12,954 nucleotides of DNA from JAABUE01 sp034431895. Its GTDB lineage: Bacteria; Chloroflexota; Anaerolineae; Anaerolineales; Villigracilaceae. The notes below the pieces were generated by a model. It was not told the DNA's origin. It did no database searches and worked only from the letters and a program-made list of their open reading frames with translations. Position 1 is the stretch's first letter. Each line of letters begins with the position of its first letter. Positions 7,628 through 12,954 of this stretch are shown piece by piece. The DNA lies in the NCBI GenBank assembly GCA_034431895.1, contig DAOUCM010000093.1, forward strand, positions 1-12,954, read 5' to 3'. A program made the position numbers and the translations under genes.

Positions 7628-7634
7628 CTCCTTT
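7628..7634 (-). promoter_or_regulatory. Ribosome binding site of the ABC ATPase
   Basis: AAAGGAG on the minus strand, 4 bases before ATG 7623. It decides this start over an upstream in-frame ATG at 7665. Confidence 0.7.
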
Positions 7635-7679
7635 CGACGTGGCTCTGGTTACAAATTCTCTTCAAGAAAAACCCAACTC

Positions 7680-7710
7680 TTTATACGCTCCTCTGTGGGT
7701 CAGGTTGCAA
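7680..7710 (-). promoter_or_regulatory. Candidate promoter of the ABC exporter operon
   Basis: On the minus strand TTGCAA (7710-7705) is followed after 19 bases by TATAAA (7685-7680). The -10 is good, but the spacing is 1-2 bases longer than ideal and the -35 matches only partly. The position would give a 5' leader of about 45-50 bases to the ATPase start, which is sensible. No regulator site was recognised. Confidence 0.3.
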
Positions 7711-7881
7711 AGCATGTCCTGGTCATGGATACTCTACCGTACAAATGTCATGGCAAGGGCCGAGTAGTGCGGGCGTTCTTCCCACTCGTACTGAGACCCG
7801 AAGCAATCTCCCAGTCTATTTCGACGGTGAATTTGCCAAGAACGGGATTTCGCCATTCGTTCCAAGTGTGTGTGGGTCATC

Positions 7882-7897
7882 ATCCGCCCTCGCGGAT
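7882..7897. other. 6-bp perfect hairpin in the SDR/ABC gap
   Basis: ATCCGC (7882-7887), loop CCTC, GCGGAT (7892-7897). It lies 45 bases past the stop of the SDR pair. No T-run follows on either strand, so it is not a standard intrinsic terminator; it could be a 3' stabilising stem or chance. Confidence 0.3.
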
Positions 7898-7941
7898 AAG
7901 ATGCAGAAAGAATTTATGAAAAGTATACTAAGACAATGCTG

Positions 7942-9270
7942 TCAAGCAATGTTTTCGGAATGCAGAATCTTATTTTCACTTTGGCAGGCGATGGCGCGAA
8001 ACACTTTATTGAAGAATAGAAGGCGCAGCGGCCACGGTCCATACCAGTAGAGAAAGCCGGCCGGGCCGCGCGGGGCAAAGAACGCAGTTTGAGTCAAGCA
8101 GGCGAAGGTATTCTCTCGACTGACTTGCCATTCCAGCCACTCGTCTCCGCAGGTATGCGTTTTACGAATCAGGATTTTTCGATACGGTTCATGGGCTTCT
8201 ATTTGCCAGCCTGTTGCGAGAGCAGTCTGCATGGCCGCAGAAAAGACCTTTTCTGGCGAAGCCTTTGCTTGCGCTTTGCGATGGATAATGAAGAAGCCCC
8301 CGTGTTTCAGGTGTTTCGTGTTATGCTGGCTATCGTTCCAGATGCGCTCGACGTGCAGGGGCGATAAAAAACTAAGAGCGTTGCGGATGGCTTCGTCTAT
8401 GCCAATCAACTTGACTTCGGGGAAAATGCGTAAAACTTCGTTATGTTTTACAATACTTTCTTTGGATAAGCCGCCGACCAAAGCGTGCGCGATGGGATAG
8501 GGAACGGGGGTCATCAAGGATACGCCAAAGGCCATGAACCAGACGGGAATATAAGGCAGGAGGAACATGATGCGCTTGTGTTTGCGCGCCTGGGCATAGC
8601 CAAGGATGAGTTCTCGATATTGGACGACTTCAGGGCCGCCAATCTCGAAGACATGGCCGTATCCGTTCGGATTTTCTAAGGCGGCGGTGAGATAATCTAT
8701 GACATTTTGTACAGCGATGGGCTGGGAATGATTATGGAACCACCTGGAACCTGGGACGATGGGAAAAAGTTCGGTCATGAAACGAATCATCTCGAACGAG
8801 ATGCTGCCCGAGCCGAGAATCACGCCCGCACGGAATTCGGTGACAGGTACGCTGCCCTGCCTGAGCGTTTGGCCTGTTTCGATGCGCGAGCGCATGTGGG
8901 GCGCAAGATGTTGTTCAGGGTCGGCCAGCCCGCCCAAGTAGATGATGTGTTGTATGCCCGCCTCTTCTGCCGCTGCAGCGAAGTTGCGCGCTGCTGCCAG
9001 TTCGCGCTTGGTGTAGCCGCGTCCGCTCGACATGTTGTGGATCAGGTAATAGGCGGTGTGGACGCCTTCCAACGCCAGGGGCAGGGTTGACGGAATCAAG
9101 ACATCGCCAGGCACCACGTCCACATAAGGGAACCAGGCGCGGGCTTGTAGACGATGCGGTTTGCGCACCAGGCAGCGCACGCGGTATCCCATGTCTAGCA
9201 GGCGAGGAATGAGGCGGCCGGCAATGTATCCGGTTGCACCAGTGACGAGGATGAGAGGCGTATTTGTCAT
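7942..9270 (-). CDS. SDR/NmrA-like NAD(P)-binding protein with shortened DUF2867 domain
   Basis: A 442-residue protein with an N-terminal atypical/extended SDR (NmrA-like) Rossmann domain and a C-terminal DUF2867-type domain. LVTGATGYIAG (8-18) is the dinucleotide loop, in the GxxGxxA form also used by extended SDRs; RCLVR near 30 could contact NADP. AYYLIH, IIYLGGL, VTEFRAGVILGSGS and FEIGGPEV are shared with the neighbouring paralogue. The C-terminus keeps the family ending FFAPRGPAGFLYWYGPWP but lacks about 45-50 residues that the paralogue has in the middle of DUF2867 (the stretch around its GRRHPDELRPGEALDFWRV). I start at ATG 9270, which overlaps the upstream stop as ATGA; a further 35 in-frame codons upstream would sit inside the paralogue and precede the Rossmann strand. 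The 3' half (about 7950-8500) looks less GC-rich than the neighbours. A role as an oxidoreductase or a redox-sensing NmrA-like protein is possible; the substrate is unknown. Confidence 0.85.
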   Translation of the reverse strand: MTNTPLILVTGATGYIAGRLIPRLLDMGYRVRCLVRKPHRLQARAWFPYVDVVPGDVLIPSTLPLALEGVHTAYYLIHNMSSGRGYTKRELAAARNFAAAAEEAGIQHIIYLGGLADPEQHLAPHMRSRIETGQTLRQGSVPVTEFRAGVILGSGSISFEMIRFMTELFPIVPGSRWFHNHSQPIAVQNVIDYLTAALENPNGYGHVFEIGGPEVVQYRELILGYAQARKHKRIMFLLPYIPVWFMAFGVSLMTPVPYPIAHALVGGLSKESIVKHNEVLRIFPEVKLIGIDEAIRNALSFLSPLHVERIWNDSQHNTKHLKHGGFFIIHRKAQAKASPEKVFSAAMQTALATGWQIEAHEPYRKILIRKTHTCGDEWLEWQVSRENTFACLTQTAFFAPRGPAGFLYWYGPWPLRLLFFNKVFRAIACQSENKILHSENIA

Positions 9271-10745
9271 GACTTTTGCGCCAGGGCGTAGGCGCGCGAG
9301 GCGATACCGCGCGTCAGACCGGCAAAGATGAATTTGTGGAACGGCCACATCGTATACCAATAGACGACGCCCCAAAACCCGCGCGGCGCAAAATACGCAG
9401 TAGCCGTCAAGAGCGTTTTGCCTTTTTGCTCATCTGGAGAGGGGAGAGATTGAAATTCGAGCCAGGCCTTGCCCGGCACTTTCATTTCTGCGCGTAAGCG
9501 AAGCATTTGGTTTTGTTCGACCACTTCTACGCGCCAGAAATCCAGTGCCTCGCCGGGGCGCAGTTCGTCAGGGTGGCGACGGCCGCGGCGCAGACCCACG
9601 CCGCCGATGGCTTTGTCCATCCAGCCGCGCAAAGCCCAGGCCCAGTCCCAATACAACCAGCCGCGCGCGCCGCCAATTCCCATGTAGGAACGAAAAACGA
9701 ATTCAGGCTCGAGGTCGAGAAAGACCTGGTGCCGCTCGATGAACATGCCTTCTTCCACTTTGAATTCATACGGCTTGATATCTCCAACGGCGGTGACCAG
9801 CGCCCCTGCCCAGGAGGTTTCCACGTTGTCACTCTGGATGCGGCCCAGCGCAAGGTGGACGGCGGTCTGGAAATCAATGGGATGAATGTGAGGAAAGATG
9901 CGCCGCGCCGCATCGTCCCGAACGACGAGGTCGGTGCGCAGTCCTTCGATGAGCGGCAGGGCAACCCGCCAGTGAATGGGCGTAACCATATGCACCCAGT
10001 ACGAGGACAACCGCGGCGCATAGACCGGCGTGCGAATCAGCCAGCGCTTCAGGTTACGCTCTTTGGCATAGCCCAGCAACATGTCGGCGTAGGTGAGGCA
10101 GGTTGGGCCGCCAATTTCAATGACGCGGCCAATGGATTTGGGCATCTCCAACGCGGCGATGAGGTAAGACAACACATCGCGGATGGCAATCGGCTGGGCG
10201 ATCGAAAAAAACCAGGCCGGGCAGACCAACACCGGCTCGCGTTCGGTGAGGTAGCGAATCATCTCGAACAGGACCGAGCCAGAGCCAACGATCATACCGG
10301 CGCGAAACTCGGTAACAGGCACGCCGCCGTAGCGTAACTGGTACCCCGTTTCATGGCGAGCACGCAAGTAAGGCGACAAATTCGCAGTCGGGTCTACCAA
10401 TTCGCCGAGGTAGATGATGCGTTCGAGGCCAGCCTGCTCTGCCGCTTGGGCAAAGTTGTGGGCTATCATCAGGTCACGCTTGGCGTTCACCTGTCCACCC
10501 TGCTGGCCATGGATCAGGTAGTAGGCGACCGAAATGTCGCGCATCAATTCTGCGGCGCGCGCAACGTCGCTCACATCACAAGTAACAATCTCAACCTGTT
10601 TGGCCCATGCAAAGCCAAGCAACCGTGACGGATCGCGTACCAGGCAGCGGACTCGGTAGCCGGCCTCGAGCAGGCGCGGCACGAGCCGTCCGCCTACATA
10701 ACCGGTCGCGCCGGTGACCAGGATTCTTTTCGGTTCTTTGTTCAC
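9267..10745 (-). CDS. SDR/NmrA-like NAD(P)-binding protein with full DUF2867 domain
   Basis: A 492-residue SDR family protein, the full-length member of the tandem pair. The Rossmann loop is LVTGATGYVGG (9-19, GxxGxxG), then RCLVRDPSRL (about 30-39), AYYLIHGQQGG, IIYLGELVDP, VTEFRAGMIVGSGS and RVIEIGGPTCLTY, all standard for this atypical SDR group. The DUF2867 half contains GGARGWLYWDWAWALRG, GLRRGRRHPDELRPGEALDFWRV and the closing YFAPRGFWGVVYWYTMWPFH. I choose the GTG at 10745, preceded by GAAGGA (10749-10754, only 3 bases away), because the protein starts just before the first Rossmann strand. A longer frame from ATG 10814 lacks a ribosome site and would extend into the likely promoter. 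The next gene starts inside its stop codon (ATGA), so the two are co-translated, perhaps as a heteromer. The reaction is not known; some relatives are annotated only as SDR oxidoreductases. Confidence 0.87.
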   Translation of the reverse strand: MNKEPKRILVTGATGYVGGRLVPRLLEAGYRVRCLVRDPSRLLGFAWAKQVEIVTCDVSDVARAAELMRDISVAYYLIHGQQGGQVNAKRDLMIAHNFAQAAEQAGLERIIYLGELVDPTANLSPYLRARHETGYQLRYGGVPVTEFRAGMIVGSGSVLFEMIRYLTEREPVLVCPAWFFSIAQPIAIRDVLSYLIAALEMPKSIGRVIEIGGPTCLTYADMLLGYAKERNLKRWLIRTPVYAPRLSSYWVHMVTPIHWRVALPLIEGLRTDLVVRDDAARRIFPHIHPIDFQTAVHLALGRIQSDNVETSWAGALVTAVGDIKPYEFKVEEGMFIERHQVFLDLEPEFVFRSYMGIGGARGWLYWDWAWALRGWMDKAIGGVGLRRGRRHPDELRPGEALDFWRVEVVEQNQMLRLRAEMKVPGKAWLEFQSLPSPDEQKGKTLLTATAYFAPRGFWGVVYWYTMWPFHKFIFAGLTRGIASRAYALAQKS

Positions 10746-10837
10746 GTTTCCTTCGAATAAACAGTGCGGATAAGGAGTCGAATTTTGCTTTGTCAATCTT
10801 GGAGAGGGATGCAAGAGGATTGCCAGACGCTCTTTCT

Positions 10838-10843
10838 ATTATA
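10838..10843 (-). promoter_or_regulatory. Candidate -10 box of the SDR pair
   Basis: A perfect TATAAT on the minus strand (plus-strand ATTATA), about 93 bases before the GTG start at 10745. No good -35 hexamer is seen 16-18 bases upstream, and there is no extended -10 TG, so it is only a candidate. The implied leader would be about 85 bases. Confidence 0.35.
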
Positions 10844-10973
10844 GCGGCTCTCCATGAAGCGCCGTGATGGTTGCGCCAGCAATCCCCAAAGGGAAATGCT
10901 GAACAGCGACCTGAAACGCTGCAACGGGATGGAAACAAAAATACTTTTTTGTAATTATAATTGACATAGCGCG

Positions 10974-10992
10974 GCCTCCAGCCGCAACCAAA
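10974..10992 (+). repeat. 19-base direct repeat, copy 1
   Basis: GCCTCCAGCCGCAACCAAA, identical to 11100-11118. In this copy the preceding bases let GCGGC (10971-10975) pair with GCCGC (10981-10985) around loop CTCCA. The second copy has lost this stem. It stands 2 bases before the CGGAT-rich hairpin. Confidence 0.8.
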
Positions 10993-10994
10993 GC

Positions 10995-11066
10995 GACCAG
11001 CGGATAGGAAACGGATCAGCGGATGAGGTGCTCTCATCCGTTCATCCGCTTCGGCATCCGTTGGTC
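10995..11066. repeat. 72-base imperfect inverted repeat with CGGAT blocks
   Basis: Left arm 10995-11027 and right arm 11033-11066 are imperfect reverse complements around the 5-base loop GTGCT. The innermost 8 bp (CGGATGAG/CTCATCCG) are perfect. Further out the CGGAT blocks and the outermost GACCA/TGGTC also pair, with small mismatches and one bulge. Each arm therefore contains CGGAT three times. No T-run follows, so it does not look like a terminator. It could be a palindromic dispersed element, a transposon remnant or a structured RNA. Confidence 0.7.
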
Positions 11067-11099
11067 ACTCCCCACGCAGGAAAGACCGGCGCGTGTTCT

Positions 11100-11118
11100 G
11101 CCTCCAGCCGCAACCAAA
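11100..11118 (+). repeat. 19-base direct repeat, copy 2
   Basis: Identical to 10974-10992, starting 126 bases later. It is followed at once by the 'cggagacac' inverted repeat, so each copy of the repeat heads a hairpin element. Confidence 0.8.
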
Positions 11119-11120
11119 AT

Positions 11121-11182
11121 TCACCACGGAGACACGAGAGATACTGAGATTGAGAACAAGAAAAGACTCGGTGTCTCCGTCG
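11121..11182. repeat. MITE-like 'cggagacac' inverted-repeat element
   Basis: CGGAGACACGAG (11127-11138) pairs with CTCGGTGTCTCCG (11167-11179) with one bulged base, around a 28-base purine-rich loop. Similar CACGGAGACAC...GTGTCTCCGTG intergenic hairpins are, from general recollection, dispersed in genomes of Chloroflexota and some other phyla. It has no coding capacity and fits a non-autonomous repeat. Confidence 0.6.
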
Positions 11183-11353
11183 TTAGGCTTTGTCAAGAAT
11201 CTTCACGGTTGTGCAGTGGTGACGAACCCTTAATTTTTCGCACAAAAGATAGGTGTTCTTCATTTGTAGCGGAGACAGGTTATAGCAGGTCTCGGAACTT
11301 TTTTCGCGCTATTTCTGCTCCAGAATGGGTATGATTGGGGGGACACATCATTC

Positions 11354-11358
11354 AGGAG
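11354..11358 (+). promoter_or_regulatory. Ribosome binding site of the transposase
   Basis: AGGAG, 9 bases before ATG 11368. It supports this start over an upstream in-frame TTG at 11335, which has no such site. Confidence 0.7.
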
Positions 11359-11367
11359 AAAATCAGC

Positions 11368-12750
11368 ATGCAAACAAAACATCCATTACCCGCGCCAGAT
11401 CACCAAGTTCAACAAACCGCCTTGTTAAAGGCATTTTTCGGTACGACCAGGCATTATTTTGGGAACTGGAACACGCTCTTTGCTGGGGTGCAGGATCCAC
11501 GCAACCCGAAGATGATCACCTATCCACTGGATAGCCTGCTGTTCACGGGCGTCTTTCTGTTCGCCTGCCGCTTGGGATCACGACGAGGGGTTCAGGCGAA
11601 GTTGCGAGAAAACGGACCTTCGCAAGCCAAGTTTGGGGCTTTGTTTGGAGTGGAGAATGTTCCGCATGGCGACACGCTCAACTATGGCTACAGGCGTTTG
11701 AAAGTGGAGGAAGTGCAAGAGGTGATCTGTCGTTGTGTGGAGGGGTTGATCCGCAAGAAAGCGTTGCTCCGCTACCGTTTGCTGGGAGTGTACTATCTGG
11801 TGGCGATTGATGGGACAGGTGTGATCACTTTTCGGGAGCGTCACTGTGAGCATTGCTTGAAGAAGACAACGACAAATGGAGAAACCACCTTTTATCATCC
11901 GGTCTTGGAGGCCAAACTGGTCACCAGCAATGGTTTTGCGTTTTCGCTGATGACCGAGTTCATCGAAAACACCGACTTGAGCGCCGACAAGCAAGACTGT
12001 GAGTTGAAAGCTTTCTACCGCTTGTCCAAGCGTCTCAAGGCGCGTTTCCCGCGCTTGTCGATTTGTTTGCTGCTGGATGGACTGTATGCAGGGGGACCCA
12101 CCTTCAAACTTTGTGAAGATAATGGCTGGAAATACATGATTGTACTGCGCGAAGACGATTTGCCGAATGTCAATCGCAGTTATGCTGCCGTTTTGCCGCA
12201 TTCACCCAAAAATCACAAACAACTGCGCCTGGGCAAGCAAGGACAAACCGTTCAAGACTACGCCTGGGCTGAAAGCCTGGATTACACCGATACCCAGAAC
12301 AACCAGCATTCCCTCAATGTGCTCGAATGTCTGGAAAGCAAACCGAATGCCGAGGGGCAGATCGAGACCACTCACTACAAGTGGCTGACCAACTTTACAC
12401 TCACTTCGTACAATGTCGACCGTCTCGCCAATCAGGGTGGCCGTCTGCGCTGGAAGATCGAGAACGAAGGCTTTAATATCCAGAAAAACAGCGAACTCTA
12501 CCTGGAACATTCTTACAGCAAAGACCCCACCGCTCATAAGATCTTCTACCTGCTTCTGCAACTGGGTCATCTCATATTTCAGTTGATGGAAAAGGGCAAC
12601 TTACTTCAGAAAGATTTTCCCAACGGTTGGGGAGCCGCCAGGAATTTGGCCTTCCGCCTGCTCGAAGCCTGGCGTAATCTCGTCATCTCTGCCGCCGATC
12701 TGCTGCGACTGGGAGAGGGCAAGTACCAAATTCGCTTCAGCTCCTCCTGA
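11368..12750 (+). CDS. IS4-like DDE transposase
   Basis: A 460-residue transposase that would catalyse cut-and-paste movement of an insertion sequence through an RNase H-like fold. The acidic triad is visible: D148 in YLVAIDGTGV, D237 in CLLLDGLYAGG, and E365 (or E367) in RLRWKIENEGFNIQKN. The last segment resembles the R-x3-E-x6/7-K core of IS4-type enzymes. The insertion between D237 and E365 and the KIENEGFN wording suggest a group close to but not typical of IS4; I cannot name the IS family with confidence. The reading frame is complete, without stops or frameshifts, so the gene may still be active. Its codon use is plainly less GC-rich than the flanking operons, as expected for a mobile gene. 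Only the gene is annotated, because the element ends could not be fixed: no matching terminal inverted repeats or clean target duplication were found in the flanking bases available. Confidence 0.85.
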   Translation: MQTKHPLPAPDHQVQQTALLKAFFGTTRHYFGNWNTLFAGVQDPRNPKMITYPLDSLLFTGVFLFACRLGSRRGVQAKLRENGPSQAKFGALFGVENVPHGDTLNYGYRRLKVEEVQEVICRCVEGLIRKKALLRYRLLGVYYLVAIDGTGVITFRERHCEHCLKKTTTNGETTFYHPVLEAKLVTSNGFAFSLMTEFIENTDLSADKQDCELKAFYRLSKRLKARFPRLSICLLLDGLYAGGPTFKLCEDNGWKYMIVLREDDLPNVNRSYAAVLPHSPKNHKQLRLGKQGQTVQDYAWAESLDYTDTQNNQHSLNVLECLESKPNAEGQIETTHYKWLTNFTLTSYNVDRLANQGGRLRWKIENEGFNIQKNSELYLEHSYSKDPTAHKIFYLLLQLGHLIFQLMEKGNLLQKDFPNGWGAARNLAFRLLEAWRNLVISAADLLRLGEGKYQIRFSSS

Positions 12751-12954
12751 TAACCCTTAGGCGGCGTGATTGGTCGGGTGGAATGGCTCTGCTTGTGAGA
12801 TTGCGGCCCAGCCAGCAAATCCACCCACCCAGACCGATACGTCGGCCCCCGTTCGTTTTTCTGCTTGGGTTCAGTCAATCGAGGAGGCCGCTCTCATTAT
12901 GCCACGTTTTTGGTGGACGGGAGGATTGTGTCTCGACACCACCCAAAGCAAATC
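12751..12954. other. Right-flank noncoding sequence
   Basis: This is 204 bases after the transposase with no recognisable gene. It probably includes the right end of the insertion sequence. GGGTGGA (12776-12782) and TCCACCC (12820-12826) form a 7-bp inverted repeat with a long loop. A 4-bp stem CCGA-TACG-TCGG (12834-12845) lies about 10 bases before T5 (12856-12860), at best a weak terminator. An ATG at 12899 opens a frame of 18 codons to the window edge, too short to call. Confidence 0.5.

Larger units (their letters stand above)
7624..7941. other. Intergenic region between the SDR pair and the ABC operon
   Basis: This is 318 bases without a convincing gene on either strand. It is visibly more AT-rich than the flanking genes. 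It should contain the end of the SDR-pair transcript and the start of the ABC transcript, both on the minus strand. I see a 6-bp hairpin at 7882-7897 without a T-tract, a candidate promoter at 7680-7710, and the ATPase ribosome site. No tRNA, riboswitch or repeat was recognised. A 155-codon open frame on the + strand (7583-8050) crosses it but is antisense to both neighbours and looks spurious. Confidence 0.6.
10746..11367. other. Repeat- and hairpin-rich intergenic region
   Basis: About 620 bases with no credible gene. From left to right it holds the leader and candidate -10 of the SDR pair; an AT-rich patch (10933-10966) with an A/T hairpin (10935-10952), TATAAT on both strands (10954-10961) and TTGACA (10961-10966) not spaced as a promoter; a 19-base direct repeat in two copies; two inverted-repeat elements; and the leader of the transposase gene (about 11183-11367), where no convincing promoter or terminal inverted repeat was identified. 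The compact stack of repeats suggests past mobile-element insertions. Confidence 0.65.

Noticed and set aside
7922..7945. TTGACA and TATACT on the minus strand near the end of the short SDR gene
   Set aside because: The two boxes are only 12 bases apart, too close for a sigma-70 promoter; kept out of the promoter list.
7583..8050. 155-codon open frame on the + strand across the SDR/ABC gap
   Set aside because: It is antisense to the start of the ATPase and the end of the SDR gene, its product resembles no family, and no ribosome site supports it.
9507..10337. 276-codon + strand open frame
   Set aside because: Antisense to the long SDR-DUF2867 gene, whose protein motifs are unambiguous.
10591..11037. 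148-codon - strand open frame upstream of the SDR pair
   Set aside because: It overlaps the 5' end of the SDR gene in another frame and crosses the hairpin island; composition and lack of motifs argue against a gene.
10971..11182. CRISPR-like repeat array
   Set aside because: Only two copies of a 19-base repeat, with a 107-base gap holding an inverted repeat instead of a spacer, and no cas genes.
10787..11196. GCTTTGTCAA occurring at 10787-10796 and 11187-11196
   Set aside because: A ten-base match without extended similarity or positional logic; likely chance.
11225..12759. AACCCTTA at 11225-11232 and 12752-12759 as a target-site duplication of the insertion sequence
   Set aside because: The right copy lies 1 base after the transposase stop and the sequences just inside the two copies are not inverted repeats, so chance is more likely.
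11187..12949. GCTTTG (11187-11192) and CAAAGC (12944-12949) as terminal inverted repeats
   Set aside because: Only six bases match and the adjoining bases diverge; not enough to define element ends.
12899..12954. Start of a gene running off the right edge
   Set aside because: Only 18 codons are visible, the nearest purine-rich site is about 12 bases from the ATG, and no motif is recognisable.

Overview
The window looks like chromosomal DNA of a GC-rich bacterium. Gene content and intergenic style suggest Chloroflexota, perhaps class Anaerolineae: a NatA/DrrA-like ABC exporter, tandem SDR-DUF2867 proteins, an IS4-like transposase and intergenic hairpin elements carrying a 'cggagacac' motif. 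This placement comes from general resemblance only; there is no rRNA or other marker gene in the window.

Region 1 (1-4135, + strand) is a tight four-gene cluster. It holds the C-terminal part of a GMC-type flavoprotein oxidoreductase cut by the left edge, a D-cysteine desulfhydrase/ACC deaminase-family PLP enzyme, a membrane-anchored M28 metallopeptidase, and a classical NADP-type short-chain dehydrogenase. Spacings are +14, -8 and -11 bases, so they are probably one transcript with translational coupling. No single pathway is evident from the family assignments.

Region 2 (4142-7623, - strand) is a complete ABC-2 exporter operon: one ATPase followed by two different six-TM permeases, each with a large extracytoplasmic domain. 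Its last gene converges on region 1 with only 6 bases between the stop codons. A short GC hairpin followed by eight T sits between the ATPase and the first permease and may set their expression ratio.

Region 3 (7942-10745, - strand) is a tandem pair of paralogous NAD(P)-binding SDR/NmrA-DUF2867 proteins joined by an ATGA stop/start overlap. The downstream copy lacks about 45-50 residues of the C-terminal domain. A 318-base gap separates this pair from the ABC operon and should hold the exporter promoter.

Region 4 (10746-11367) is noncoding and rich in structure. A 19-base direct repeat occurs twice, each copy immediately followed by a different inverted-repeat element: a 72-base CGGAT-rich hairpin and a MITE-like 'cggagacac' hairpin. 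An AT-rich patch and a candidate -10 box for the SDR pair are also here.

Region 5 (11368-12750, + strand) is an intact DDE transposase of IS4-like type with a clear ribosome binding site. Convincing terminal inverted repeats were not found. The last 204 bases carry no callable gene.

I did not find a clearly new defence or biosynthetic system. The best candidates for a second look are the M28 peptidase whose metal ligands are split by a membrane hairpin, the degenerating SDR paralogue, and the modular repeat/hairpin island beside the transposase.
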